This document shows, in pieces, positions 12,426-23,408 of a DNA stretch of 64,000 nt. Location of the stretch: positions 23,192-87,191 of the forward strand of contig SZWC01004940.1 in assembly GCA_023375785.1 (NCBI GenBank), given 5' to 3'. Source of the DNA: Penium margaritaceum. Taxonomy: Eukaryota; Streptophyta; Zygnematophyceae; Desmidiales; Peniaceae. The stretch's first letter is position 1, and each line of letters begins with the position of its first letter. Under the pieces are notes generated by a model that was not told the origin of the DNA, did no database searches, and saw nothing but the letters and a program-made list of their open reading frames with translations. The position numbers and the translations under genes were made by a program.

Positions 12426-12758
12426 CTAGAGTTCTCTACAACAACAAGACAACTCATGTTGTCTGTCATGGAACATTGTAAGAAGAGCTTGACATAACAC
12501 ATAAAACAAACGCTCCAGCCACACCGCCTCAAGAGCCCTAGTCCATAACAAAACATACTCAGCCTCTAATGAGATAAGTACACTACAACCCTTCTTTTTG
12601 CTGTGAACCAACACAATGGTGCCACCCAGCAGGAACACATACCCACTCCGACCACGCCCATTGAGGCTCCAAGCCCAGTCTCTAATTGTGTAGTTGTCAA
12701 CTACCACAAAATCAGAGTTTGAGGTTTGGTGTGAAACTAAACATCGTAACGCTGGCAA
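12426..12758 (-). pseudogene. copia RNase H fragment
   Basis: RNase H degrades the RNA strand during reverse transcription. The fragment keeps the copia-type order: DWAWSLNGRGRSGYVFLL (in place of the usual YSDSDWAG...SGYVF), SKKKGCSVLISLEAEYVL with the Glu of EAEY, and LEAVWLERLF. The first Asp motif is altered and the C-terminal third is missing or shifted. It lies downstream, on the minus strand, of the RT fragment of the same element. Confidence 0.75.
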
Positions 12759-13044
12759 ATTCAGGTGAAGGGCTCTTACCGGATGACACAGTCAGAACAG
12801 TGCAAGGAGGTTGGCGACAAAGGCCGCGTTAGATGGCACGGTTGTGGCAAAGTACATCAAAGAGCCAATGAGGATCAAGATCAAGGTCATGGCCACTGTC
12901 TCCCCCTACTCTTCTGGACAGTCCACACTTAGGACATCCGAACTATCATGTGTGATGGGGGTGGAGCTGCGGGGATTTCTTGTAGGAGTTCAGAAAATAG
13001 CTCTACCACAACAAATTTGCGACTTGCCCAATGTAGCAAGACTA

Positions 13045-13563
13045 TCAATCAATGGAGATCACATGTGATCTCCATCCCGAGGAACACAACTGCATGAGGT
13101 ACTTCATCGTGTAGGTTGCTTTTTTAAGTGCATTGGCCTCTGTCATGGCCTCCATTAAGGGAGACACGATCAGGAGGTTATCCGCATAGACCATGCTTAT
13201 GGCAAAGCTCTCAACTGTATGTTCAAGAATGAGCGAAAGGTCGGTATCACCCCGCACATAACCCACACATGTCATTCTGCCAATTATCTCAAGGTTCCAA
13301 CACCAAGTTGACTGCCTTAGACCATACAAGGCCTTGCGAAGGCACCATTCCTTGTCATTGACCTCAAAAATTGGCGGTCGTACCATGTAGATGTCCTCCT
13401 CTACAGTACCAAGGAGAACTGTGTTGTTCACATACATCTGGTGCAACTCTCGGTCGTGGTGATAAACAACCTCAAAGAGGGCGGGAATTGTGTTCATATT
13501 GCCAACAAGTACAAACGTATTAGTGCAATGCAGATTCTGAACTTCTGAGATCCCCTTGGCCAT
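13045..13563 (-). pseudogene. copia reverse transcriptase fragment
   Basis: The copia RT signature is present in order: ELHQMYVNN (the usual HQMDV with Asp changed to Tyr), EEDIYMVRPP, LRKALYGLRQS and WCWN, then VYADNLLIVSP where the YVDD box should be. Two catalytic Asp positions are therefore lost. About 170 residues remain of a domain that is normally around 240. The next segment to 14.87 kb links it to integrase. Confidence 0.8.
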
Positions 13564-14874
13564 CGTCCAAATCTTGTAGCAATCAGTGCACTATCAGGCT
13601 TCACCTTCTTGAAAACAAACCACTTGGCCTATACAACCTTTCGCGTAGGAAGGAGGTCAACAACATCATAAACACAGTGCTCATGGATGGATCTGAGCTC
13701 ATTCTCAAAAGAAACTTGCCATAGCTTTGCGTCCTAAGCCAAGAGTTCCTCCATCAACGTGCCTAGATCAAGCAAAGTCAAGGGAGAGCTCCAGGTGGCA
13801 AAAACGTATGCGTTTGGACTCTGTGAGACCATGGCCAGATCAGTTTGCAACATCGATAACAACTGAGAACTCACGAAAGAAAAAATCCTAGCCAATACGA
13901 TATGCTAGATGCACCTCAGTGTAGTCTACACAGACACTCAGTCCAAGGACCTCCTTGCCACATTGGAAAATCTCAACACTAACAGTAAAGCATGTGGATG
14001 CCAAGTCAGACGTCCGCGGAGCACTAGAGGCGAGCGGACAGACCACCAGGCTCGCAATAGAGCCCGATGTTGAGGTGTTGATCTTGGGTTGCACGATAGT
14101 TAGCTAAGCTACAGTTGCATGGACTTTGGACAAGCAGGGAGTAGAAGAGGGTGTAAGAGAATTATGGACAGTTGCTAGCTTGCATGGGGGTACATCAAGT
14201 GTAGGCACTGCAATAGGTACACTTGGAGATGATGTCACCAATATGGGATCAGGTGTGGCAAAGGAAACGGACAAAAGCACTGGAACATAAGTGCCGGAGG
14301 AAACTTGCACTAGCACAGTATCACCTGTTTTAGAGAGAAAAAACGATAGCACGGGAACAGGTACGCCACAGTTGTCTGACACTAGCACAGGGTCAAGTGT
14401 ACAAGAGGGGATCCATAGCCAAGATGGCTGGATTGAAAGTAACCGGAATCCAGACCACGGATGAGGAGGTCCAGATGGACCCATCCACACGGTGATTCCC
14501 CCACAAAGTCAGACAAGTGGGAACGTGGCCGGCGGCTAGCGATAGAATGTTGGATAGGTCGTGGTAGGTGATTTCCTTTAAGAAGAGAGTGTCTCAAGAC
14601 ACGACAATGTAATAGAGAGCAGGATCCTAAATACGCCAGGCCATTAACCACATGGAGATGTGTAGGAAGACCTAAGAGGCCACCAAAAAACAAAGATGTC
14701 TAGGAAGGCACACGTGTGACCCAAATGTAAGACCTTGGACCCTTGCTAGCCTTTGGTGTACCAAAACTCATGCTAGTGAAACCTAGACTTGAGCGAGATA
14801 AAGATCCACATGATGGCCAAACCACGGCTTTTATAATGTTACATGGTCCAAAGAGGACCATGCAATAGGTGGTT
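13564..14874 (-). other. integrase-RT linker region of copia X
   Basis: This region lies between the RT and integrase remnants. A minus-strand frame at 14104-14490 is rich in Val, Pro, Ser and Thr (for example DPVLVSDNCGVPVPVLS). This is like the low-complexity linker of copia polyproteins, but it shows no domain of its own. Confidence 0.4.
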
Positions 14875-15561
14875 CTAGACCCACGTCATGTAGGAGAAGC
14901 CCCAAAATGCAATGGACTTTGGGAGACTGCACTCAGACTGCATGGCGTGGACCGCATCCTCAATTGTGCAGTTCAAGTACTCAGACACATCATTCTGCTT
15001 TGGTGTAGCAGAGATAGGAGGTCGGTGGTAAACACCGTGCTCACCGAAGACTTTCTCCATCTTTCCTAAGAAATTGCCACCACTATCCAAGCAAAATTTG
15101 TAAAGAATGTGACGAGACTAGCGCTCAGCCATCCCCAGCCAAAGGCGAGCTGCCAAGGCGGCATTACTCTTGTCGCAGAGGCTCTAGACCCACCGCATCC
15201 AGGTGGAGTCATCGATTAAGGTGAGAATATATCAACCCCGATCTAAGAGGGACTCAATAGGGAGGGGATGGAGGAGGTCCAAGTGGATCAATCATAGTTT
15301 ACAAGAAGCCCAAGAAGTCGATTCAGGATAAGTGCAACAACGTATTTTACCCTGGGCGTAGAAACGATAACTTGTCTTGGGCGGCTTCCCAAAGGAAGCC
15401 GCGTCAAGATCGAGGATTGGATGAGTCTGAATGAGCTTTGACACAGTGTCTAAGCTCATATGACACAGGCATTGATGAAGCAAGAGCTCGTGTTCACAGG
15501 AGAGAATTTCAATGACAAATACATGCATAGAAATGAGCGGGAGAAGAGTATAATGAGGCAC
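14875..15561 (-). pseudogene. copia integrase with pre-integrase zinc region
   Basis: On the minus strand, 15561-15292 carries the GAG-pre-integrase region (HQCLCHMSLDTVSKL, later YAQGKIRCC). The stretch 15090-14875 carries the core: DSGGNF near the second Asp, then a SATPKQNDVSEYLNCT block that matches the PYTPQQNGVAER region. The catalytic Glu (SEYL) is kept. About 200 bases between the two frames hold the first Asp region in damaged form. Confidence 0.75.
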
Positions 15562-15721
15562 ATGATATGGATAATCAATTATAGAGGCAGAAAGAACAAT
15601 GGCAGTATGTCAAGAGCTGTCGTGGTGGTAGAGTTAATGCAATGCTCAACATTGAGATCCATCATGGCGCATGCACGCTCAGGGTGCACGCTTAGCTCAA
15701 GAGCAAGGACAAAGAGCACGT

Positions 15722-15928
15722 CTAAAATGTACAAGGGGCCATGCACACCATCAATGATACATCCTCGATTCCTTGGACAAGCAATGTCCGACCAAACCCT
15801 TTGCAGACTGACTGAACAGACGTAACATGACCGAGCACGATAAAGTCACTATGAAAAGACGTCATGTGATGGATGGCATCAAAGTTAAAGATCGAGGTGC
15901 CACTTGGCTCAAAAATTGTCGTTAGCAC
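15722..15928 (-). pseudogene. copia protease fragment
   Basis: The stretch FNFDAIHHMTSFHSDF corresponds to the copia retropepsin start, where WxxDSGATHHMT is usual. The Ser-Gly of the active-site loop is missing in this copy. It lies upstream of the pre-integrase region, as expected. Confidence 0.7.
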
Positions 15929-16433
15929 TTAACAACGTGCCATAGTATAGTCTTCCTCACTTGACACTAAGTAGAGGACTCTAGACAAAGACGAATGGCA
16001 CAGGCCTGTGACTCGTCAAGCCAGTCGGTAGTGTCAGGTCCATCCTCATCACTAGTTGATAGAGCTTCCCCACGAGCATCATTACAGGAAACAGACATAA
16101 CAACAGTCTTGAGACCACCTGGTTGTAACAACACACTTGCAATTCCCTGAGTGCAAAGTGCCAACAGCTCGCAAAGCTCTACGATGATGTGGTTATTCGG
16201 ATCCATGCATTTGGCACCGCAACAATTTGTAGAAGGCTCAGTTGTTGTCTCGAATGCTATGCGACCCGCCTGGGTGGTGCCCCGAGACGTCCATTGGACG
16301 TGCGCAACTCAAAGGCCATGTGTGATCTGGCTCCAGTCCTGGTGTTGCTACCACACCTTGTCTGAATGAGTGCCACCGTTATTTTAGAGTAGATAGAGCC
16401 TCCACTGCCACTACTCACCGGCTGTTGTTTCTG

Positions 16434-17400
16434 CTACTGGTTATGCCTCGTGTCACATTTATCTTTCACTTTCTTTCCCTCTTTTGCAATGGCTACATCT
16501 TGAGCTAATGTGGGCAGGGAAGAAGGAAAGGAAGAAGATGTTGAGGAGGAGCTAAGAGCAAGAGGGTTCTTCGGGGATTCGGTCGTTACCACTACCAAGG
16601 GGCTTTCCTGATGCACCTGAGCAGCCTCCATGGCCCCTGTCCCCTTGAGATAATACTACAGGGTCCCAGAAGTAGGTGAAGGGACTTGAAAATGCCTCCT
16701 CTAGGGGTAGGTCAATAGAATGCCACGGCTTTTTCCCTGGGAATTGTGTAGAGCACATTGTGCATGGCTCTCAAAGTTCTCTGAGTCAAGCAGGCGTCAA
16801 CGTTCCGATACTCGCTCATGCTTTATGGTAACACTCACCTTTTGGCAGCCCATGCCTAAAAAGGTACCTCCCAGTATTCTAGCTCAGCACCACTATTGTA
16901 GAAGGGTGGCAAAGTCTCGGAGTCCTTCGGTCCTTACTCCATGAGGAGGACAACCTAAGGCAGTAGGGCGAGACGTGTGGAATGGACACCCGCTAAAGGG
17001 AAGGCCAGTCACATGTCCGAAGGGGGTCGGACGTGCTAGTTCCACTGATGCACCAGCGGGTATGCATTATGGGCCAAGGTGGAGGCAATCCAGCTGCTTG
17101 CCAATCTCGTACATCCTTACATTTACCTCATCCTCCTCTGAATCCATCTCCTCAAGTACCTAGTGGAGCAAGTGGATGTAGTCAGCTGTCCCTACGGTGT
17201 ACATCAGGTTTCTTCAGGTAGAGTCCGGTACAGTCCTGAGAGGCTCTACAACAATGTCTGGATGTCCCGGAGAGTGGCAAACTCCTCTTACTATTTGCGC
17301 CTAATTGCATTATGCCTTGTCAATCGTCCAAGTGGTGGTCTTGAAGAGCCCGATAGGGAGTTGAATCAAAATGGATCAATCACCAACTGAAGCCATGTGG
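16434..17400 (-). pseudogene. copia gag remnant
   Basis: Several short minus-strand frames between the GCA-rich leader and the protease take the position of gag. One part (about 17250-17050) reads TADYIHLLH, a stop, then VLEEMDSEEDEVNVRMYEIGKQL, which recalls the helical core of copia Gag. Another (16434-16631) is Ser-rich. No CCHC knuckle could be found. The assignment rests mainly on position. Confidence 0.45.
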
Positions 17401-17646
17401 TCGCTCCGTATGGATCTAAACTTCAAAATTGTTGGAATCAAGAACCATTAGTGTTCTTTTAAGAGTTAAAACACTAGAATATTTTGAGGTTTTGAAAAGA
17501 AAAACCAGCGTCAGTACAATAAATGATGGTCTACATATTTTACGTTGGCTAAAAAACCCCAAGAATGTTTCACATTAGCAAAACTGATTTTTCCCTCATG
17601 CCGACTTTGTGTGCCTGTGGAAGAGGGATGACCATGTCACCTCCCG

Positions 17647-17979
17647 CTCATGGTTGTGGAGGGACGGCACATAGTTGGCTAGTTGCTATGCAATTACATT
17701 ATTGTTCTAGTATGTAGCACTAGTGAGCAACAGATTTTGGACAACAGCAACGCTATACAAGAGAGCAGCCACAACTGCTATTGCCACGAGACTATGGTTA
17801 TTGTAACCATAGGCTCATGGTTGTGGAGGGAATGAACACACTCGGCTAGCTCCTGTGCAAATACACAATTGTACTCAAATGTAGCACTAGTGAGCAACAG
17901 ACGTTGCACAGCAGCAGCGCTATACAAGAGAGCAGCCACAACTGCTATTGCCATGAGACTATGGTTATTGTAACCACTG
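17647..17979. repeat. tandem duplication, two units of 167 bp
   Basis: Unit 1 starts with CTCATGGTTGTGGAGGGA at 17647 and unit 2 at 17814. Both end with ATGGTTATTGTAACCA. The units are close to identical in their second halves and more diverged in their first halves. Confidence 0.9.
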
Positions 17980-18560
17980 CTGTTTTGTTGTGATAGCCTC
18001 TATCAATGCTGCAATATGCTTGATGTTGATGTTGCTACTATTACTACAGTATTTATAGTACTGTTGCTAAACTGTTGCCGCCTCTGTTATTGCAAGTGAA
18101 GTGCTCTTGTCGTTAGGAGCTATTGCTGCCATTGTTGGTGCTTGCTGTTTCCTGCCACTGCCACTACATGCTGCCATTGCTCGCAACCTCCACAGCAAGC
18201 TACTCTAAGTTGCTTGTCCTTTTTTCTTGTGATGGGTGGTAGTCAGAAAAGTTGTTGCTGCTACCTGGTGCTATGGCTACCATTCGATGTGGTTGTTGTA
18301 GCTCATTTGTGCTACTGTTGCTGCTACAATGGTGGTGGTAGTAACTCACGCCGCCACTATTGGTGTTGTCGTCCACTCTGGTGATCATACAGTGACGCTG
18401 CTACAAGCAATGTTAGGACGTCTCTACTACCGATGTTTGTTGCAACGTGTTCAGGGTAAGGCTGCTGTGGTGAATCTCACTATTGCTGCCAATGCTGCGT
18501 CTCTGTGGTGTAGCTCAATGAGAAAGATCTTACTGTTGCAATACTTTGAAAAACTACTAG
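17980..18560. repeat. CTG/TTG-rich low-complexity leader of copia X
   Basis: The stretch is made of imperfect TGC, TTG and CTAC repeats on the plus strand, that is GCA/CAA/GTAG on the minus strand, in the element's own direction. It lies between the 5' terminal repeat and gag. The same composition fills the same place in copia F (52540-53440). Confidence 0.7.
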
Positions 18561-18608
18561 GATGATTCTTAGAATTGACTCCGGGAAGTTTTAAAGCCAA
18601 ATACCGCA

Positions 18609-19150
18609 CTAGCAAGAAAGCAGGTGCAAGAAACAAGGAGGATTAGGTTAGGGAGAAACAAAAAGTATCATAAGCTCCAATAGATCTGTAATGCATAGAG
18701 AAATGACGATAATCACACACAAGGTATGAATACATGTCACGACACACGTCTGTATTACCGGACGGTAATACAGAAGACATTGCCAGTTTGTCCTAAAACC
18801 AGCCCACGACCATTGTTTTGGTCACAAATCTACACACATGCATCACAACACAATTCCACAAAGCCTAGGGATGCAAAATCTCAAGCCAGAAACTATGATT
18901 GATCACACACACAGGTCCGACATCGATTGGTGGACACATAATGCATAACATGCAAATGAGGCTCAAGTTTCATCCAACCAAGAAAACTCTAGCGACTGTA
19001 GAAATATTACAAAGCACCCCAACAGGTGTCTAATAGCTGCAACAGGATGGGGTCATCACTTATTGGTGCTTTAACACAATTGGGGCCTGCATGAGGGATC
19101 TGCATGAGTATGGACACGGCCGAGTGGTCATCGGAAGTTGTACAGACAAA
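18609..19150 (-). repeat. LTR-like direct repeat of copia X, right (5') copy
   Basis: The partner of 11577-12130, with shared landmarks as listed there. It starts at CTAGCAAGAAAG. No clear primer site is left on its internal side. Confidence 0.65.
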
Positions 19151-19853
19151 TGGGGATAGTTTCATCAGCATAGAAACTGTGGATTTCATGGTTGAGAGAG
19201 TGGACAGATTAATCCACGGAATTTCCATTGGTGTCAGGCCTAGTACATGATGACTGACACATTCAGCATTCTACTTTGGACCTGGACGCAAGTGTTACAC
19301 ATGCAGGTTATGTACACTCGTGGACAATGTGGCACACTTTTCTAGCATATTGGTGAGCTTGTTTGAGATGATTGGGGGTTCCGCATCCCTCGGGCCCGTG
19401 CTGCCTGAACAGCACGAGCAGCTGCCACCGGATTAGAAACTTGGGAGGTTTGGCTCAATCCCACAGTTGGCATCAAGGCCTCACACGAGGCCATCTTGAA
19501 TGGATGGCCTTGTCAACCACAAAACCTCACGTGCTCACATTGCACTCTTGTTGCTCAAAAGCATGCCTTCACTTAATCACTAATATTTCTCTTATCCATG
19601 GCATGCTTGTTGTGCTAGCAATACTACGTTCCTTGCTTGTTCCCTTATACCTAAACATTTAACTGTTCCTAAACTAAAACCTTAAGTATGTCGTATTCTT
19701 ATTTTTGCTAACGTATGTATGTGCTTGATAATTCTGACTCTTGTTGTCAAAGCAAGATTCCTACTCATTTAAAATCATCCAAGAGTTAAATCTCTTCAAA
19801 TTTTCATTTCTTTCGCAACTTCCACCTTGGAACCACCTATGTTTTGCTCAGCA
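19151..19853 (+). other. flank, then tail of an older gypsy LTR
   Basis: No gene is seen. The last 150 bases (about 19700-19853) resemble the 3' half of the gypsy A-D LTR family, ending GGAACCACCTATG...CAGCA directly against the LTR of element A. This suggests one more array member to the left, now lost. Confidence 0.4.
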
Positions 19854-20345
19854 TGAATTTTACATCCAGAATTACACTAGTCCCTATATCCAGCAAGTTG
19901 AAATTTACGTCATTTTATGCATAGCCCACCCCACATCCAATTTTATGCCAATCGGCCGAGGGTATTTTAGCCACCTTCTCTGACTCTTCATGTTCTGTGA
20001 AATTCTTCCACTTTCCACAGCTATCAACCAGAGTTTCACGAGCAGTACCAGACCTTTGATAACCGCGTCATGATTTCCTCAAAGCCCCTAGTCTTCTCAG
20101 AGGATTTCCTCCAAGGAAGAACTCACGACGGGGCATCATACGCGTCATTTGACTCGCACACACAAGATCCAAGACACGCCTCGTTTTGTTGATTGCTATT
20201 GTTTATATGTACGCAATGTATCCAATACTTGACATAAATGAAAACTAATCCTAAATGGAATTTATTCAATCTTCCCAACATCTCAAATTGTCTTCTACGC
20301 CTTACCTCATCACTGTGAACCATCCACGTATCACTCGACGTGAAA
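19854..20345 (+). repeat. gypsy A 5' LTR
   Basis: It starts TGAATTTTACATCC and shows the family landmarks: ACACTAGTCCCTA, GTCATTTTATGC, CGGCCGAGG..TTTTAGCCACCT, and near its end CATCCACGTATCACTCGACGTGAAAC. A primer site follows. Length is about 490 bp, as in its relatives. Confidence 0.7.
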
Positions 20346-20347
20346 CT

Positions 20348-20360
20348 TGGTATTAGAGTG
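20348..20360 (+). other. primer-binding site, gypsy A
   Basis: TGGTATTAGAGTG lies two bases after the LTR. It is close to the initiator-tRNA-Met complement TGGTATCAGAGC. Element B has TGGTATCTGAGCG in the same place. Confidence 0.7.
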
Positions 20361-20583
20361 GAGCAGCATTTGAGGGGAAGCCAACACATTAGGTACACAA
20401 AGACAACAACACACGAGTCCTCAGCATATCTCCATCATCAAGAAGTTTACAGACCACGCGATGACGACGGTGAATGGAGAAAGCGCACCCGGTGACGAGT
20501 AGTACTGACCAGTGAAGAGTCTGTTGATGGAAGATCAATATCACATGATCAACCATACTGTCTAGGAAAACCAAGTGGCAACA

Positions 20584-21640
20584 ACAATGTTTACGGTGAA
20601 TGGCGTAGCACCGATGACCCTGGTGGCCAATCTGGTGAGTGATCCCTTGAGCTCGACAAACCCTTCTGGTATGATGTGAGACCCCGGCCAACAGGCTTGC
20701 ATCAATGACGACCTATGCAAGAAACTACCAAGACTTGAGAGCCTCAATTTCCATCTTTTCCAACAACTCAACGCGGCGATGGAGGATCTTCAAAAGCACA
20801 CGCACGGGAAACAGTACTCACCAAGAGAAACGTTCAACTCTCTCGAGTTCACTCCAGATTTGACCAGTACTTCTTAAGTCGTTTGATCCTACAAACTCCA
20901 AAAGACTGATAGATTGGATGTGGCTGACAAGTTGGCAGGTCTACTTTAGCACTGTGTGGATCAACAAAGACAAAAATAAAATTGACTTCGCGGCCTTGCT
21001 TTACATGGTGCAGCTCTATGTTCGTGGTTAAATCCAAAGAGAATCTAATAGCAGTTGGAGACCGATGGAGCTCGATCAACAGTTCACATGATTGTTCTCA
21101 CATTTCCAACTGCATGCATTCTACCTCTTGAGTAGGTGAAGAAAACGTGGTACAACTCAATCAATCCACTCAGAACCTGGACAGACTTTTGCCTTTGCCA
21201 CACTCACATGTGTTGGAAAAATAAACAAGATGTCTGATGTGCAGCTGAAGCTTCGACAGTTGTGTCAGCAGTCAAATGTGGCAGAGTACACATAACATGA
21301 TGCAAAATCATTAATGACATTGACCGCATCCCCGGCAAACTCTATTTTTAGTACAACAACGACCTCAGGCATTAAATCTGGTGAGAAATCACATTGCTGC
21401 CAGCCAGGATGAATTTCTGTGAATCATTGTGACAATTGGTTGCATCGACAGCACCGACAATAACACTTGTGTGTTGGAATCCCACTGCTTGTGACTCCAA
21501 GGCCATACATTATAGCATGGCAGAGGAAAGTCACAGTCAGTATAAACCTTGTATTTTATAAAAAAAGATGCCGGCAATCAACGTGATCAATGGTTGTGTT
21601 GGACTTGCAGGAAGCCGGGGAACATCTTGCACGACTGCAA
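20584..21640 (+). pseudogene. gypsy A gag with CCHC remnant
   Basis: Gag would form the particle that packages element RNA. The start region reads MFTVNGVAPMTLVANLVSDPLSS, parallel to B (FMVNGAAPTNPTANQVTDPLGS) and C. Frequent stops and shifts follow. The zinc knuckle at 21597-21638 reads C-WT-C-RKPG-N-ILHD-C, with the His replaced by Asn. The body between is recognisable only in scattered pieces. Confidence comes from its place between the primer site and protease and from the shared start with B and C. Confidence 0.65.
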
Positions 21641-21799
21641 CAATGGGCAAAAACAGGACAAAAAGGGAAGAGATTGCAGACAAACATGAAGATTTGGGAA
21701 ACGTTTAAGGAAGGAGTAGACACCAAACCTCTTGTCTGGTTGCAAAAATCTATTCCGACCAATCACCCGTCTCAACAGCTCATAAAGCCGCATACGATG

Positions 21800-22680
21800 G
21801 TTCTTGTGATCAAGACGTTTGACGAGGGATACGAGGATGAAGACCCAGCAATACTACTACAAGTACGACCGAGTGATTGTAAAAGTCACATAATGGTTCC
21901 GAAACTACTAGATGGATGAGCTTCTCAAGGTTTTGCAAGCAACGGCATGGTTTGGATGTAATGTTTACACAATGAACCAAGAGTGTTTGAAGGAAAAAAC
22001 GTCAACGCCATGTGGATAACTTTGCAAACCACTCAGACTGCAAATCAAACATCTACATGACATAACGGAATGGAGGACTTGTCCAATGAGTGACCAAAAG
22101 ACTATCCTTAGATGAGTTTTCCTTGGTCAACAAAATCTGCACTTAACCTAGGGAAGGAGAGCAATCCATGTCAGCATCAATGAGGAGGAACGACAGGTGT
22201 GTCTGATTGACCAACCCATGACACAGTGCCCATTGTAGGAAGTTGTAGAAGAGGAAGCATCTGAGGAAGTAGTACCATTCACAAAACCTTGCACAAATCC
22301 AATGTTGCTGGACGTGGCCAAATAACATTTGTGACACTGAGCACAAGCATAGCTTGTCTACGTGGAAACAATAAAAGCAGAAAAGACCATAGTGGATGAC
22401 GCAACAATACCGAACCCAGTGGCCTCGACACCTAACAAGCTTGCAGCTGTGTTGGGGGAATTTGGATCTCTTCTCATGGAGTTTGAAGGAGTTTTTCTCG
22501 ACAAATTACCTCAGATTTCACCTCTGCAATGCAGTGTCAATCACCGAGTAATTTTCAAGCCGGGCAACAGAATGGCAGTCAAGGGAACCTATCGGATGAA
22601 TGACCACGAGCTCCACAAACTCAAAGTGTGCACGAGGGTTCTTGGGATGGCAAAGTTTGAGGAGGGTGCAAGAACGAACA
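21800..22680 (+). pseudogene. gypsy A protease and start of RT
   Basis: The protease part reads HIMVPKLLDG, a TGA, then ASQGF, in the place of LLDSGASHxF. Further on (22362-22680) there is LGEFGSLLMEFEGVFLDKLPQ, then VIFKPGNRMAVKGTYRMNDHELHKLK. This is the usual lead-in to gypsy RT. The frame stops there: a family-E LTR copy begins at 22681 and the rest of A's pol is missing. Confidence 0.7.
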
Positions 22681-23185
22681 TGTGATGATATTGCTAGGGG
22701 TTTTTACCTCAAACTTGTGTGTTCGCACGAGTTACTTTGTTTAATTCATGTCAAAGTTCGTCGCAAACGAACTTTGATTTACGTTTTGCCGTTCTGACGC
22801 GAAATCGTCGCGTGTGAGGCACGCTGGCGATTTCGCGCCAGCTCTCTTGTCCTCACCCTCGCTCCCCCTATCCCTCGTCCTCGCTTGCTTGTTTGCAAGG
22901 AGGGTGAGGGGGGCGAGGGCACGAGGGCACGAGGCCTCGCCCTCGAGGCCCTCATGGCCCCTCAGCCGCTGATCGAGCTGAGGCCGCGATCGGCGGCTGG
23001 CGGCTGACCGGCCGGTGGCTGGCCGGTCGCTTGGCCGGCCGCCGGCCGTCCAGCCGGCCGGCAGCGAGGTGGCCGGTGGCCAGAAAAATGCTGGCCGCCG
23101 GCCAGCCCTCGCTGACGCGAGGGGTGGTGCGTAACCACCCCTCGCTTCAGCGAGAAGGGAGGGCCGAACCGGCCCTCCCGCTACA
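22681..23185 (+). repeat. 5'-truncated LTR of gypsy family E inside A
   Basis: It aligns with the LTRs of element E (40264-40963 and 48079-48945) from about their base 195 to the very end (CCCTCCCGCTACA). It is GC-rich and made of successive hairpins, for example GAGGGGTGGT with ACCACCCCTC and GCGAAATCG with CGATTTCGC. No target duplication is visible, in keeping with truncation. Confidence 0.75.
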
Positions 23186-23408
23186 CTCATGACCTCGGTA
23201 GATTTCTTTGAAGCGACCACCCACGAAAAAGCGCCACACGTGTTGCTAGGCTCAAGCACCCAATGCCCAACACAGACCTTATTCTTATTCTTGCTTTCAT
23301 ATTTATATCCTCAAAACATCTGACACCTGTAATCAAAGTACACGTACTGCTAAAGTCAAGTTATCCAACTGTCCTAATTCAACGGATCGTCGTCTGCACC
23401 ACATCTCA
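23186..23408 (+). repeat. gypsy A 3' LTR, 3' part only
   Basis: The sequence follows the 3' half of the family LTR (TTTCTTTGAAGC..CCAC, GGCTCAAGCACC, CAAGTTATCCAACTGTCC). It breaks off about 40 bases before the normal end, directly at the TG of the next LTR. Confidence 0.6.

Larger units (their letters stand above)
11577..19150 (-). mobile_element. old Ty1/copia element X, minus strand
   Basis: Read on the minus strand, the order is terminal repeat (18609-19150), GCA-rich leader, gag, protease, pre-integrase zinc region, integrase, RT, RNase H, terminal repeat (11577-12130). This is the copia order, with integrase before RT. All domains are in separate short frames with many lesions. The flanking direct repeats are clearly homologous but strongly diverged, so the insertion is old. 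Exact LTR ends and target duplications could not be set. Confidence 0.75.

Noticed and set aside
12130-19230. Extension of copia X terminal repeats beyond 12130/19150
   Set aside because: GTTGAGAGTGG-type sequences on both sides are in opposite directions, so they are not part of a direct repeat.
22741-23259. Minus-strand frames of 170-180 codons in the GC-rich LTRs (22741-23259, 40441-40974)
   Set aside because: They read through palindromic GC-rich LTR sequence, recur only because the LTR recurs, and have no domain.
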